A stretch of DNA of 64,000 bases, from contig NZ_JAVFVT010000001.1 of the NCBI RefSeq assembly GCF_030929555.1, forward strand, positions 1-64,000, given 5' to 3'. Shown here piece after piece: positions 1-8,274 of this stretch. Below the pieces are notes generated by a model that did not search any database, was not told the DNA's origin, and was given only the letters and a program-made list of their open reading frames with translations. This DNA comes from Paenibacillus sp. LHD-117. GTDB taxonomy: Bacteria > Bacillota > Bacilli > Paenibacillales > Paenibacillaceae. Each line of letters starts with the position of its first letter. Position 1 is the stretch's first letter. The translations under genes were made by a program, and so were the position numbers.

Positions 1-184
1 TGTTGCCGCGACGACTGGTGAAGTGGAGCCTTTAATCGTGAAAGTCTGAGCAATTTTAAGCAATACTGAGGAGCACGTGCGTTAAGTGTCCTAGACTCAA
101 GAATTCAGGGGTTGAACCGGCTTTTTCACATGGGACCACGGCTGGTTCAATGACGATTGCAATTATATAGTCGAATTATCTAAG

Positions 185-433
185 TTGTGGGCATGGAAAA
201 TGTCGGCAGGCAACCCCACAAACATAAAACGTAATAGGTGTATTGCATTCGGCTATGCAGTCGGAAAAGGTTGTTATGGACTAGAAAACGGCTTCTTCAA
301 TAAAACCCATCGTGATGCATGGATAGCACTAGATATTTTGGAAAGAGAAGAAATAGAAGCTTCACCATTGCGCAGCTTAGAAATTTTATATGCATTGTTT
401 GACTTCTGTGGGTTTAAGAAATTAGAAGGATAA
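185..433 (+). CDS. Hypothetical protein, probably missing its 5' end
   Basis: I do not recognise the family. The frame is open from about position 116, just after a TGA at 113-115, and the protein-like text (rich in W, D, N and Y) already begins there. The only usable start is a TTG at 185 with no convincing ribosome site. This suggests the start has been lost or an upstream frameshift exists. As written the product is 82 residues, soluble, with no signal peptide or membrane segment, and ends in an acidic/hydrophobic helix-like stretch. No operon partner is visible; a hairpin repeat follows directly. It could be a decayed gene remnant rather than an expressed protein. Confidence 0.35.
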   Translation: MWAWKMSAGNPTNIKRNRCIAFGYAVGKGCYGLENGFFNKTHRDAWIALDILEREEIEASPLRSLEILYALFDFCGFKKLEG

Positions 434-458
434 AATGCGATATATCACTTCGACCTTG

Positions 459-562
459 TTAAGGTAACGAGGAACGCTAGTTTAATCATCATGGAGTAGC
501 CTGCTTGCCAGCCCAGCAGACTACTCCATTTTCCATTAAGCTAAAGGGCAGGATAGTTGAAT
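459..562 (+). repeat. Small hairpin repeat, copy 1 (plus partial copy)
   Basis: The box TTAAGGTAACGAGGAACGCT with a TAGTTTAAT tail precedes a 15-bp stem, ATGGAGTAGCCTGCT (491-505) pairing with 515-529 (14 of 15), followed by TTTTCC. A second box, TTAAGCTAAAGGGCAGG with ATAGTTGAAT, begins near 534. The same box recurs at 1332 and 5728. The hairpin could also end transcription of the upstream remnant. Confidence 0.5.
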
Positions 563-660
563 CGTTCCTCGAATATTTTATCAGTTGGATAATTTAATGA
601 AATTTGTTGAAATAAGGTTGTCCGAATGAAACGCAAATCTTATAGATAAGGGTGATTCAT

Positions 661-1254
661 GTGAAGCAAGGACTCATTGTGTTTTTGAACGGAACGTCAA
701 GTTCTGGAAAGACCTCCATATCGACTGAAATGATAAGTCAGAAAGAAATTCCTTTTTATCATTTATCAATTGATGATTTTTTTAATAATTACAATGATTT
801 TGTTAATAATAAATTTCCAGATGAACCTCCAAGAGGAATAGATCATCAAGTTGTCTCACAAATAGTTGATCATTCCATATGCTCAGTGTACCATTCGACA
901 ATTAAATTGTTAGCAGAACTGGGTTTTAATGTAATAGTAGATACCATAATCGCAAATGACAAGTACTTTAATGATTTCTATAATTTACTTGTTGATCATC
1001 CTATATTGTTTGTAGGCGTACGATGCTCGAAAGAAGAACTCACAAGAAGAGAGCAGAGCAGGGGAGATCGAATAATTGGACTAGCACATTCCCAGTTCGA
1101 CAGAGTATATTCCTATAATGAATATGATCTTGAAGTAAATACGGAAAAGTTGAGTCCAACCGAATGTGCCGATAAAATATTAAGTTTTATTAAGTCCGAT
1201 CAGGGTTACTCTGCATTTAAGAAATTAAGTAAAAGAGAGATTAGTGTTTCATAG
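661..1254 (+). CDS. Chloramphenicol phosphotransferase-like (CPT family) P-loop kinase
   Basis: The predicted cytoplasmic protein has 197 residues, slightly longer than classical CPT (about 178). A Walker A motif GTSSSGKT lies at residues 11-18, an Asp pair (SIDDFF, 38-39) sits where the CPT catalytic Asp lies, and the GVRCSKEEL and RGDRIIGLAHSQFD motifs match the CPT pattern. Family members phosphorylate the 3'-hydroxyl of chloramphenicol, but many homologues have unknown substrates, so resistance is not established. I chose GTG 661 because AAGGGTGA sits 5 nt upstream; GTG 652 is the alternative. Base composition is AT-rich compared with the operons further on. The gene is monocistronic and flanked by hairpin repeats, which may indicate acquisition. 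Confidence 0.75.
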   Translation: MKQGLIVFLNGTSSSGKTSISTEMISQKEIPFYHLSIDDFFNNYNDFVNNKFPDEPPRGIDHQVVSQIVDHSICSVYHSTIKLLAELGFNVIVDTIIANDKYFNDFYNLLVDHPILFVGVRCSKEELTRREQSRGDRIIGLAHSQFDRVYSYNEYDLEVNTEKLSPTECADKILSFIKSDQGYSAFKKLSKREISVS

Positions 1255-1550
1255 TAGGCAAATCCATCAGATAACAACATGTTCAAGCATTGGGGCTATT
1301 GCCCCTCGGTCTGCCCACAAGATTTCGGAATTAAGCTAACGGAGAACGTTAGTTGAATGACAACAGTGGCAGACAAAGACTTTATTTCTCAATTCTTTGT
1401 CTGCCACTGCTTTATCTTAATCGTTCAGTCTAATACTTTATTTTTACCAAACAGAAGTCACGTAGCGGTTCACAATTTGTTCCGCGATGAGCTGATAGTT
1501 TTTGTTCAGGGGTATCGCTGAATCGATTGCCGGGGTATGAAATTCTGTCA
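1255..1550. other. Intergenic stretch with hairpin repeat
   Basis: The 412-nt gap before the SLH gene (1255-1666) holds no ORF with coding character. It contains repeat copy 2 (1332-1442) and, from 1551, the SLH-gene promoter. The sequence CAGTCTAATACTTTATTTT near 1424 recurs near 5890. Confidence 0.4.
1332..1415 (+). repeat. Small hairpin repeat, copy 2
   Basis: The box TTAAGCTAACGGAGAACGTT with an AGTTGAATGAC tail is followed by a perfect 16-bp inverted repeat: CAGTGGCAGACAAAGA (1364-1379) pairs with 1394-1409 across a 14-nt loop, then CTTTATC. The box is shared with copies 1 and 3 but the stem sequence differs, so the structure rather than the sequence of the stem is conserved. Confidence 0.6.
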
Positions 1551-1579
1551 TTGATAGGACGTTATTAAGAGCCTATAAT
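1551..1579 (+). promoter_or_regulatory. Sigma-A promoter of the SLH protein gene
   Basis: A TTGATA -35 box (1551-1556) and a perfect TATAAT -10 box (1574-1579) are separated by exactly 17 nt. The predicted start of transcription near 1586 leaves an 80-nt leader before the GTG start. This is the best-matching housekeeping promoter I could read in the window. Confidence 0.75.
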
Positions 1580-1666
1580 GGAATAGGTATATCAATTGTT
1601 ATATTTTTCAATGATAGGAAACGGATAGAAGGTTTCTTAATGAATTGTTGAGGAGCGTGCGAATTC

Positions 1667-4600
1667 GTGCGGAAATTGAGCGGATCGAGACTTGCAGGAC
1701 TATTCCTATTGTTATTCATGTTCGCGTCTTACAGCACGGCAAATGCCGAGTCCGTCCAAGTAACCGATATTAACGGTCACGAGGCGGAAGCAGATATCCG
1801 GGAATGGCTGGACAAAGGAATTGTTAAAGGCTATACGGACCAGACCTTCAGACCGGACAACGAAGTATCTAGAGCCGAATTCGTTTCTCTCGTTAATCGG
1901 GCATTCCGGTATATGATTCAAGAGAAGGTCGACTTCAAAGATTTGAAGCCGTCGGATTGGGAATACCCGGAGGTTCAGAAAGCAATCGCCTACGGGTATA
2001 TTAATGGATTCAATGACAGGACGTTCCGTTCTAATCTGCCTATAAGCAAGCAAGAAAGCGCCATGATCCTATCGAAGATCGTTCCGCCCAAGGCTGACGA
2101 TTCCTTATCGGCCTCTATAAGCTTCCAAGACGGCGATCGTATTCCTTCTTGGAGTAAAGCGGCTATCGAAAGCGTCGTCTCTCAGGGGATTATGGTGAGG
2201 GAAGAGGACGGCACGTTCGCTCCGAAGCGTCTGATGACGCGAGCGGAGACGGTTGTTGCCATTAAGAACGCATGGGAAGCAAGCGCAGTGTCTTATGATG
2301 ATGCCGGTACCTATGGCACCAATAAGCTCCAATATGTACATAGTGATGTCACGATTCATGCTGAGGATGTTACTTTGCGTAATATGCATATTTTCGGAGA
2401 TCTGATTCTCTCTGAGGATATTGGCGATGGAGAAGTCTATCTGAAGCAAATCAAGGTCGAGGGAGTTACTCGCATCGAAGGCGGGGGAGAGAACAGCGTT
2501 CATCTCGTCGACAGCCGGATCGGAAGGCTGGAAGTCAATCGCGAGGACGCCCCTGTAAGAGTGGTAGCGGAGGGATCTACCTCCATTCAGGATACGCAAG
2601 TACGGTCCAGCGCGGTTCTCGAGAAGGAAGGCTCCGGGAAGGGCTTCGTTGCCGTGAATATCGTTCCTGCTTCTAACAGAGATGCAGGAGCGAGGAATAT
2701 TGTATTCTCGGGGGATTTCGACCACATTACGGTCAGCGGGAATATCGATTCATTGACGATCCGTTCCGGACGTATAGGGACGCTTGACGTTCAGCCGAAT
2801 ATAGAGGTAAACGATATTCAGCTGCACAAGGACGCTGCCGTACAGCAGCTTGATCTGAAAAGTAAAACAAGGCTTTCCGGCGAAGGCACGATCGCAGATA
2901 TTCAGTTATCGAGAGAAGCCGAAAGCTCCGATATTCCCGACTCCATGAAGCCGGCGGCTCCCGCTGCCGGAGGAGGGGGAGGAGGAGCTGCTCCTAGTGC
3001 AGGTGGAGGAAGCCCGGGAGGAGGCGTCCCTGGCGGCGGAACACCGGGAGGCGGCACTCCTGGTGGAGGCACACCGGGACCGGGGCCAACGGAGCCTACT
3101 ACGGCGACCGTGACGGGGACGTTATTTTATAAGGAATATGATCGACCGAGTCCCTTGCCTATAAGCACTCAACGGGTTGAGCTTAGAGGCGTGAACGGAA
3201 CGACGGAGACATACATCGATATCACGACGAGACAAGGGCAGTTTACATTCAAGAACGTCCTGCCTGGTACCTATACGTTCAATATGGACTTGGGCATTAT
3301 CCTCTACTACAGCGAGCCATACACGGTAGTGGCTGGTCAGAATTTGACACTTCCGAATCAGATTGTTGAAGAAGAAGCGCCGGAGCCATCGGTTGGAGAG
3401 GTTGTCTATTCCGATATCGGATATATTCACGGCAGCGTGTTTTACCTGGAGGAACCTTTTATGGCCAAGGTTGAGACAGAGGATGGGACTCGGCTCCGTA
3501 CGTTCCCGGAAGGGCAAGAAGAATGGAAGTACGATCCCTTCTTTAGCACGAACCTATTTGAACATAATCCGGGCTTGGTGCTGAATGACGGGGATAAGCT
3601 GTACGTGACGTTCTATACGGCCGGCGGATGGAGCAGTGGAGAGCTCGAGATAACGGTAGTCGAAAGACCTAAAACTGCAACTCCTCAAGTGAATACGGTA
3701 TATGATGATACGAAGTTCGTGAGAGGCACGCTCGAGGATTGGGGGAATGCCATAACCTTAACCAAGCTGGACGGAACGGTAATCAGTTCTTATCATAATA
3801 ATCTCGGAAATTCTTTCAGCCTGTATATTCCCGACAGCTACAAGTTAAAGGTAGGCGAACAGCTTCTATTCTATGCCCAGGCCAATAATAAAAGAAAAAG
3901 CGATCCCGTTATCCTAACTGTCATGGCGCCGACTGTCGTTACCGCAAACCCGACTGTGCAGGCTATCGTGTATGAAGATGATACTTTAATAACCGGAACG
4001 GCAGAAGGTGAAGCGGCGATTGTGGTGAAACGTTCCGATGGTACGGTAATTGGTGAAGGAACAGCCGACGAGGTAAGATTTGGCGGCGACTATTCCGTGC
4101 GGTTAACGGAGCCTCTTGTTGCCGGCGAGACCTTGTATATCACGGCAAAAGGCTACGAGATGGTGATAAGCGAACCGACCAGCTTTGTTGTTCAGACAAG
4201 ACCTTTAACGGATACGCCTCTAGTTGAGGGAGATGTCTATTACGATCTTAGGACCATTGTTGTCAAAACCGTGGATCAAGTTAGAATGACGGTATATGTC
4301 AAGGAAATGGATGGAACTATTATTGGTCAGCTGATCACATCATCGGGGTCCGCCAGCATTAATTTTTATTACGGGGAGCTTGTTGCGGGGAGGCAATATC
4401 AAGTCACGGCCCTCGCTCCCAACAAGAAGGAGAGCGCTCCATTCGTATTCACGGCTTTGCAGCCAAGCGAGATTACTCCCGTTCCAACTTTGACCGGTCC
4501 TGCTTATGCGGAGGCGGGATATACCATTCGAGGGATCTCGGAACCAAACTCTATTCTTCGATTCAGGACGGCGACAGGTACGTTTATCCGTGACATAATA

Positions 4601-5287
4601 GCTGGCGCAGATGGTAAATTCGGGATCGTACTGCCTAATCAACCCCTACCGCAGCCGGGAGACCAATTCATTCTGAGCGCCGATGCAGAGAGAAAGCTGG
4701 TGAGCGATAATCTCGTTATCACCCTGGAGGCTCTTACCGAACAATCCAGCCCAGTAAGCATTAGCGGGCCGGTGTACAGCGGGGGTTCAACGCTCATCGG
4801 ATCGGCGAGCCCTGGATCCAAAGTCAGTGTTTATAGAGAAGATGGAACGCTGCTTGTAGCAGGCATTCAAGCAGGTAATTCAACGGGACAGTGGTACTTC
4901 TCCATGAACTACGTTTTCTTCCGTGGCGGCGATCGCTTCTATGTCGTTGCTAAGGAATCAGGAAGGCTTCCTAGTGCTCCCGTGTATTTCACTTTGCAGA
5001 CTTCTCCTAAGTCAACTACTCCGTTCATTACAAGCGAATTAAGCGAGGAGACTAGACAAATTCACGGCACCTACGATATCAACTTATTGGGTGCCAATGA
5101 TTTTGTCACCATCTACGTCGTACGAAACGGATCAATAATAGGCTCGCAAAGCTTTCAAAAGAGTGCTGGAGCCGCATTCGCCATTGATCTACATTCTGTG
5201 CAACTGACGGCTGGCGAAACGCTTACCTTCTATGCCAAGCAGACAGGGAAGGAAGTAAGCGATCCAATTGAGATCGTTGTGGGGTGA
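1667..5287 (+). CDS. SLH-domain cell-surface protein with Ig-like repeats
   Basis: A 1206-residue secreted protein. A signal peptide ends near ANA-ES (residue 27). Three S-layer-homology domains follow (about 30-210), recognisable by DWLDKGIVKGYTDQTF-like and RAEFVSLVNRAF segments; SLH domains bind pyruvylated secondary cell-wall polymer. Residues about 215-430 are short beta-strand repeats suggestive of a beta-helix, then a Gly/Pro linker (about 432-470), a CNA-B/carboxypeptidase-regulatory-like domain (about 475-560) and seven Ig-like units of 85-90 residues (566-1206), each with a DGT-type turn and an L-x-x-G-x-x-L-x-x-x-A core. Start is GTG with GAGGAG upstream. Likely an S-layer-associated adhesin or scaffold. 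No catalytic domain is visible. Confidence 0.85.
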   Translation: MRKLSGSRLAGLFLLLFMFASYSTANAESVQVTDINGHEAEADIREWLDKGIVKGYTDQTFRPDNEVSRAEFVSLVNRAFRYMIQEKVDFKDLKPSDWEYPEVQKAIAYGYINGFNDRTFRSNLPISKQESAMILSKIVPPKADDSLSASISFQDGDRIPSWSKAAIESVVSQGIMVREEDGTFAPKRLMTRAETVVAIKNAWEASAVSYDDAGTYGTNKLQYVHSDVTIHAEDVTLRNMHIFGDLILSEDIGDGEVYLKQIKVEGVTRIEGGGENSVHLVDSRIGRLEVNREDAPVRVVAEGSTSIQDTQVRSSAVLEKEGSGKGFVAVNIVPASNRDAGARNIVFSGDFDHITVSGNIDSLTIRSGRIGTLDVQPNIEVNDIQLHKDAAVQQLDLKSKTRLSGEGTIADIQLSREAESSDIPDSMKPAAPAAGGGGGGAAPSAGGGSPGGGVPGGGTPGGGTPGGGTPGPGPTEPTTATVTGTLFYKEYDRPSPLPISTQRVELRGVNGTTETYIDITTRQGQFTFKNVLPGTYTFNMDLGIILYYSEPYTVVAGQNLTLPNQIVEEEAPEPSVGEVVYSDIGYIHGSVFYLEEPFMAKVETEDGTRLRTFPEGQEEWKYDPFFSTNLFEHNPGLVLNDGDKLYVTFYTAGGWSSGELEITVVERPKTATPQVNTVYDDTKFVRGTLEDWGNAITLTKLDGTVISSYHNNLGNSFSLYIPDSYKLKVGEQLLFYAQANNKRKSDPVILTVMAPTVVTANPTVQAIVYEDDTLITGTAEGEAAIVVKRSDGTVIGEGTADEVRFGGDYSVRLTEPLVAGETLYITAKGYEMVISEPTSFVVQTRPLTDTPLVEGDVYYDLRTIVVKTVDQVRMTVYVKEMDGTIIGQLITSSGSASINFYYGELVAGRQYQVTALAPNKKESAPFVFTALQPSEITPVPTLTGPAYAEAGYTIRGISEPNSILRFRTATGTFIRDIIAGADGKFGIVLPNQPLPQPGDQFILSADAERKLVSDNLVITLEALTEQSSPVSISGPVYSGGSTLIGSASPGSKVSVYREDGTLLVAGIQAGNSTGQWYFSMNYVFFRGGDRFYVVAKESGRLPSAPVYFTLQTSPKSTTPFITSELSEETRQIHGTYDINLLGANDFVTIYVVRNGSIIGSQSFQKSAGAAFAIDLHSVQLTAGETLTFYAKQTGKEVSDPIEIVVG

Positions 5288-5300
5288 CGGGTAATGGAAG

Positions 5301-5332
5301 GCCGAGTGTTACAGCGCTCGGCTTTTTTTTTG
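5301..5332 (+). terminator. Rho-independent terminator of the SLH gene
   Basis: GCCGAG/CTCGGC stem (5301-5322) followed by a run of nine T residues, 14 nt after the stop codon. Confidence 0.85.
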
Positions 5333-5415
5333 CCATAATAGAAATTATAACTCAACTTTCGGAATGATTGCCCAATAACCCTTGATGTAACGGAGATTCC
5401 TATAAATAATTAAAA

Positions 5416-5724
5416 GTGGTCAATTCTAACAGAGAACGATGGCTGAATACAAGGGAGTCAGATATAAACTATTCGAAGCGTCAAATATGGATAGAAGCTG
5501 AAGAGTGGCTCGAAGACTCTTGGGATTGTAACGATTGTAATACCGATGTTATTGTTGTCTTTCGGGATCGTTCAAAATGGATTGCAAGCTTTTCACTTAC
5601 CAAAATGTCGAGACGTTAAGGCAAAAGAATATTTAATCGAACACGATAACTCTCAATCGGTATCCTGATGTAAATTCGGAAGAAGATGAGCACTACCCTG
5701 CTGGATTTTTTATTACTGAAGAAT
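5416..5724 (+). pseudogene. Frameshifted small hypothetical gene remnant
   Basis: A GTG-started frame runs 5416-5619 (67 residues) with coding-like text (IWIEAEEWLEDSWDC, NTDVIVVFRDRSKWIASF). After the IASF codons the original frame becomes SLTKMSRR and stops, whereas one base shifted it reads FTYQNVETLRQKN, which fits a pattern I recall from small Bacillales hypothetical proteins. One missing T in the TTTT run would explain the switch. Further protein-like text (YPDVNSEEDEHYPAGFF) lies in another frame up to a TAA near 5733, so more than one lesion is present. The function is unknown. A sequencing error could explain the first shift but not both. Confidence 0.5.
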
Positions 5725-5727
5725 CGT

Positions 5728-5800
5728 TGCGCTAACGTTCGAACTTTAGTTGAATGACTACAGCAACAGTCTAAGACTTTATTTATCAAGTCTTGGTCCG
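5728..5800 (+). repeat. Small hairpin repeat, copy 3
   Basis: A GCTAACGTTCGAACTTTAGT box with a TGAATGAC tail matches copy 2, followed by an imperfect inverted repeat (CAGCAACAGTCTAAGACTT pairing with 5788-5806) around ATTTATC. A truncated version (ATCGTTGCG then CGAACTTTAG) recurs at 5953-5978. Confidence 0.5.
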
Positions 5801-6009
5801 CCGCTGATTCTTTTAATGGATCAGTCTAAAACTAATTTTTCAAAAGTTGACGATTCTTCAAATCAAAACCGCGTTAAATCAACGACCCCAGTCTAATACT
5901 TTATTTTCTCCAAATAATTATCGCATCTTCTCGCGCGAATACTTCCATTACGTATCGTTGCGGGATCCGAACTTTAGGCTCTAATAAACGCATAGTGGGG
6001 GAATGGCTG
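5801..6009. other. Intergenic stretch with repeat fragments
   Basis: Together with the repeat at 5728-5800 this fills the gap before the AraC gene. It holds two CAGTCTAA-A/T-ACT-type boxes (near 5822 and 5890) and the truncated repeat at 5953-5978. I see no ORF or clear promoter. Confidence 0.35.
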
Positions 6010-6882
6010 ATGGCGGCTGGCAGTACGGATATAAAAGCGGACTGGGTGCAGGGCCCCTGGTCCGTGCAGTTGATTACGGTAAGCAGCGCGTCTTATTCGC
6101 GGCTGCGGCTGGAGTCGCGTTCATTCCCGAATTGGATCATCAGCTACGTGAAGGAAGGCGACGTGGAGACGGAGACGGGAGGCGAAACGCATCGCGTTAA
6201 AGCCGGCTCCGTCATGCTTCACCCGCCGCATCTGCCATTCTCGGAATGCGCGGAGACGAAGGGCACCCACTTGTGGATGCAAACCAATATATGGTTCGCG
6301 AACCATTTCGATCTGTTTCAGTTGTTCCGCGTGTCGCCGGTTGTTGCCATCCCGGAGCCGGCCCGTTACGAAGCCGCCTTCCAGCGGCTGCTCGTTGCAT
6401 GGGACAATCAGGAGGGCTCCTTCCGAGATCTGAGGCTGACGTCCGCCGCCTTGCAGCTGATGGAGCTGATCATGGCGGGCTGGGAGCAAGCGGGCGCACC
6501 GCCCCGCTCAGCCGCGTTCGAGTCATCGGCCGACAGGTTCGCCAGATTGATCGGCATGATGTCGGGCCGGCTGCATGAAAAGGTTTCGCGAGAAGAGCTG
6601 GCCGCCGATCTTCGGCTGAACGCCAATTACCTGGACCGCGCGTTCGCGGCGCAATACGGCGTCACGCCTATGCAGATGCTGCGCGGGATGCGATTGAACC
6701 GGGCGAAGCAGCTGCTCGAGCGAACCGACGGCACGCTGGAAGCGATAGCCGAATCCTGCGGCATGACGGACGCCTCATACCTGTGCAAGCAGTTCAAGAG
6801 CCGGTTCGGTATGCTGCCAGGAGAATACCGGGAAAATTACCTCGCCTTGCAGCGGACGGATTTGTACGGAGCGAGAGAATGA
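6010..6882 (+). CDS. AraC-family regulator with N-terminal cupin-like sensor
   Basis: About 290 residues. The N-terminal half has a cupin-like arrangement (VKAGSVMLHPPHLPFSE) typical of sugar-sensing AraC proteins. The C-terminal ~100 residues form two helix-turn-helix motifs: ELAADLRLNANYLDRAF and then AIAESCGMTDASYLCKQFK, ending in the RFGMLPGEYRE signature. I chose ATG 6010 over GTG 5995 because GGGGGA lies 7 nt before it. The next plus-strand genes (dioxygenase-like and small Cys protein) are candidates for its regulon, as is the GH43/ABC locus at 8-23 kb. The ligand cannot be read from sequence. Confidence 0.85.
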   Translation: MAAGSTDIKADWVQGPWSVQLITVSSASYSRLRLESRSFPNWIISYVKEGDVETETGGETHRVKAGSVMLHPPHLPFSECAETKGTHLWMQTNIWFANHFDLFQLFRVSPVVAIPEPARYEAAFQRLLVAWDNQEGSFRDLRLTSAALQLMELIMAGWEQAGAPPRSAAFESSADRFARLIGMMSGRLHEKVSREELAADLRLNANYLDRAFAAQYGVTPMQMLRGMRLNRAKQLLERTDGTLEAIAESCGMTDASYLCKQFKSRFGMLPGEYRENYLALQRTDLYGARE

Positions 6883-7067
6883 CCGGAATGCAAAGGCGGG
6901 GGGTTATGGCCATGATCCGGCCGACGACTGCAAGCCGCATTCGCCGAAATGCCGCCGGGGTGGAAAAATTACCACAAGTGGTGGAACCGCTTTAATGATC
7001 GGGGACGCCGGTCCGCGGATAATGGAGACAGAAGGGCGAAGACCACTAACGAAGGGATGCGATCCGA

Positions 7068-7847
7068 ATGTCTACCGTACACGCAGGCAAGTCCGTCAAC
7101 ATTACCGAAGAACAAATGCAACACTACGAGGAGCAAGGGTATATCGTTTTCGATTCATTGTTCGGCGCCGAGGAGATGGATGAGATTCGAGGCATTATCG
7201 ACGGTTTCGACGAGGAATCCGAGCAAGCGCTCCGCACGAAAGGGCAGGATTTTATTAATCTCGCCAGTCAGATCAATTTTACGGGCAACCTGAATTTCCG
7301 AAGCTCCAAGCTCCAGCATTTCATCGCGGATCCTCGATTCGTCGGCATTACGACGACGATTCTGGGACCCGACACGAAGCTGTATTGGGACCAATCGGTT
7401 TACAAACGCCCGGAAGCAAGCAAGGACTTCCCTTGGCATCAGGATAACGGCTACGTGCCGACGGATCCGGTTCACTACCTGACCTGCTGGCTCGCGCTCG
7501 ACGATGCCACGGTCGAGAACGGCTGCATCTGGGTGCAGCCCGGCACGCATCGCAAAGGTTTTGTCCCCCATATCAAAACCGACCTCGGGTGGATTTGCTA
7601 CTATGGGGACATCGAGGGCATTCCGGTCGAGCTCAAAAAAGGCAGCATGGTCGCGTTCCACTCGCTTCTCTTCCACCGCAGCACGCCGAATCTGAGCAAG
7701 ACGCAGACGCGCAAAGGGTACGTCATCCAATATTCCGTGGACGGCTCCAAACATCCCGATACCGGCGAAGTATTCCGCAACGGTCCGCTGATCGCGAAGG
7801 ACGGCAAGTCCGCGTACGCGGGCTTCGTACCGAAGGAATCCTGCTAA
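7068..7847 (+). CDS. Phytanoyl-CoA dioxygenase (PhyH) family protein
   Basis: 259 residues, cytoplasmic. It fits the Fe(II)/2-oxoglutarate-dependent PhyH fold: an HxD pair in PWHQDNGY (about residues 124-126), a distal His in LLFHRSTPN (about 203) and an Arg in TRKGYVIQYS that would bind the 2-oxoglutarate carboxylate. LALDDATVENGCIWVQPGTH is a typical core motif. Family members hydroxylate diverse small molecules; bacterial homologues near AraC regulators are mostly uncharacterised, so no substrate is assigned. It lies 185 nt after the AraC gene and 1 nt before the next CDS, implying a two-gene unit. GAAGGG upstream is a modest ribosome site. Confidence 0.8.
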   Translation: MSTVHAGKSVNITEEQMQHYEEQGYIVFDSLFGAEEMDEIRGIIDGFDEESEQALRTKGQDFINLASQINFTGNLNFRSSKLQHFIADPRFVGITTTILGPDTKLYWDQSVYKRPEASKDFPWHQDNGYVPTDPVHYLTCWLALDDATVENGCIWVQPGTHRKGFVPHIKTDLGWICYYGDIEGIPVELKKGSMVAFHSLLFHRSTPNLSKTQTRKGYVIQYSVDGSKHPDTGEVFRNGPLIAKDGKSAYAGFVPKESC

Positions 7848-7848
7848 T

Positions 7849-8169
7849 ATGTCGACTGCGCCGAAGCGCGAAGCTGGAACCGTTTCGCCGAGCGAAACAT
7901 CGTGTCAGTCAAATACGGCCGGGGGAGGAGGGCGCTTGGTCTCGCCAATTCGCTGCTGCGTAACGAACTTGACGCGGCATCAGTACGGGGACGTGCTGAA
8001 CGAGCTTCAAGCCGGCGGCGTCGAGATCGAGATCGATCGCTGCCAGTCCCAATGCGTCGGATGCGCGAAACAAGCCGCCTTTATGACGGAGGGCAAGTGG
8101 CACGGCTTCGCTTCCAAGGAAGAGCTTAAAAGAGCGATTGCCGGAACCGTTAACGCCAATATCGAATGA
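7849..8169 (+). CDS. Small Cys-rich DUF1450-like protein
   Basis: 106 residues as drawn. The conserved-looking part is the last ~75: a CVTNL start, then DRCQSQCVGCAKQAAF and a KEELKRAI tail. This resembles DUF1450 proteins, small cytoplasmic proteins with a CxxxCxxC-like cluster of unknown function; the cluster could bind metal. The first ~30 residues look low-complexity, and an internal TTG near 7936 just after GGGGGAGGAGGG may be the real start. It is co-transcribed with the PhyH gene (1-nt gap) and followed by a strong terminator. Confidence 0.6.
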   Translation: MSTAPKREAGTVSPSETSCQSNTAGGGGRLVSPIRCCVTNLTRHQYGDVLNELQAGGVEIEIDRCQSQCVGCAKQAAFMTEGKWHGFASKEELKRAIAGTVNANIE

Positions 8170-8173
8170 ATGA

Positions 8174-8205
8174 AAAGCCGCCCGCGAACGATCGCGGGCG
8201 GCTTT
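8174..8205. terminator. Bidirectional terminator between convergent genes
   Basis: Perfect 13-bp inverted repeat AAAGCCGCCCGCG/CGCGGGCGGCTTT around a 6-nt loop, with A and T runs on both sides. It lies between the plus-strand Cys-rich gene and the end of the minus-strand GH43 gene. Confidence 0.85.
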
Positions 8206-8274
8206 GCCGTCTCAGACCAGCGTTATGCCGATCGGCGGATGACCTTGAACCGCAATACAGTTTTGAATCGGTCC

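Noticed and set aside
661-1254. Calling the CPT-like gene a chloramphenicol resistance determinant
   Set aside because: Motifs support the fold and kinase chemistry but not the substrate; many family members have unknown roles.
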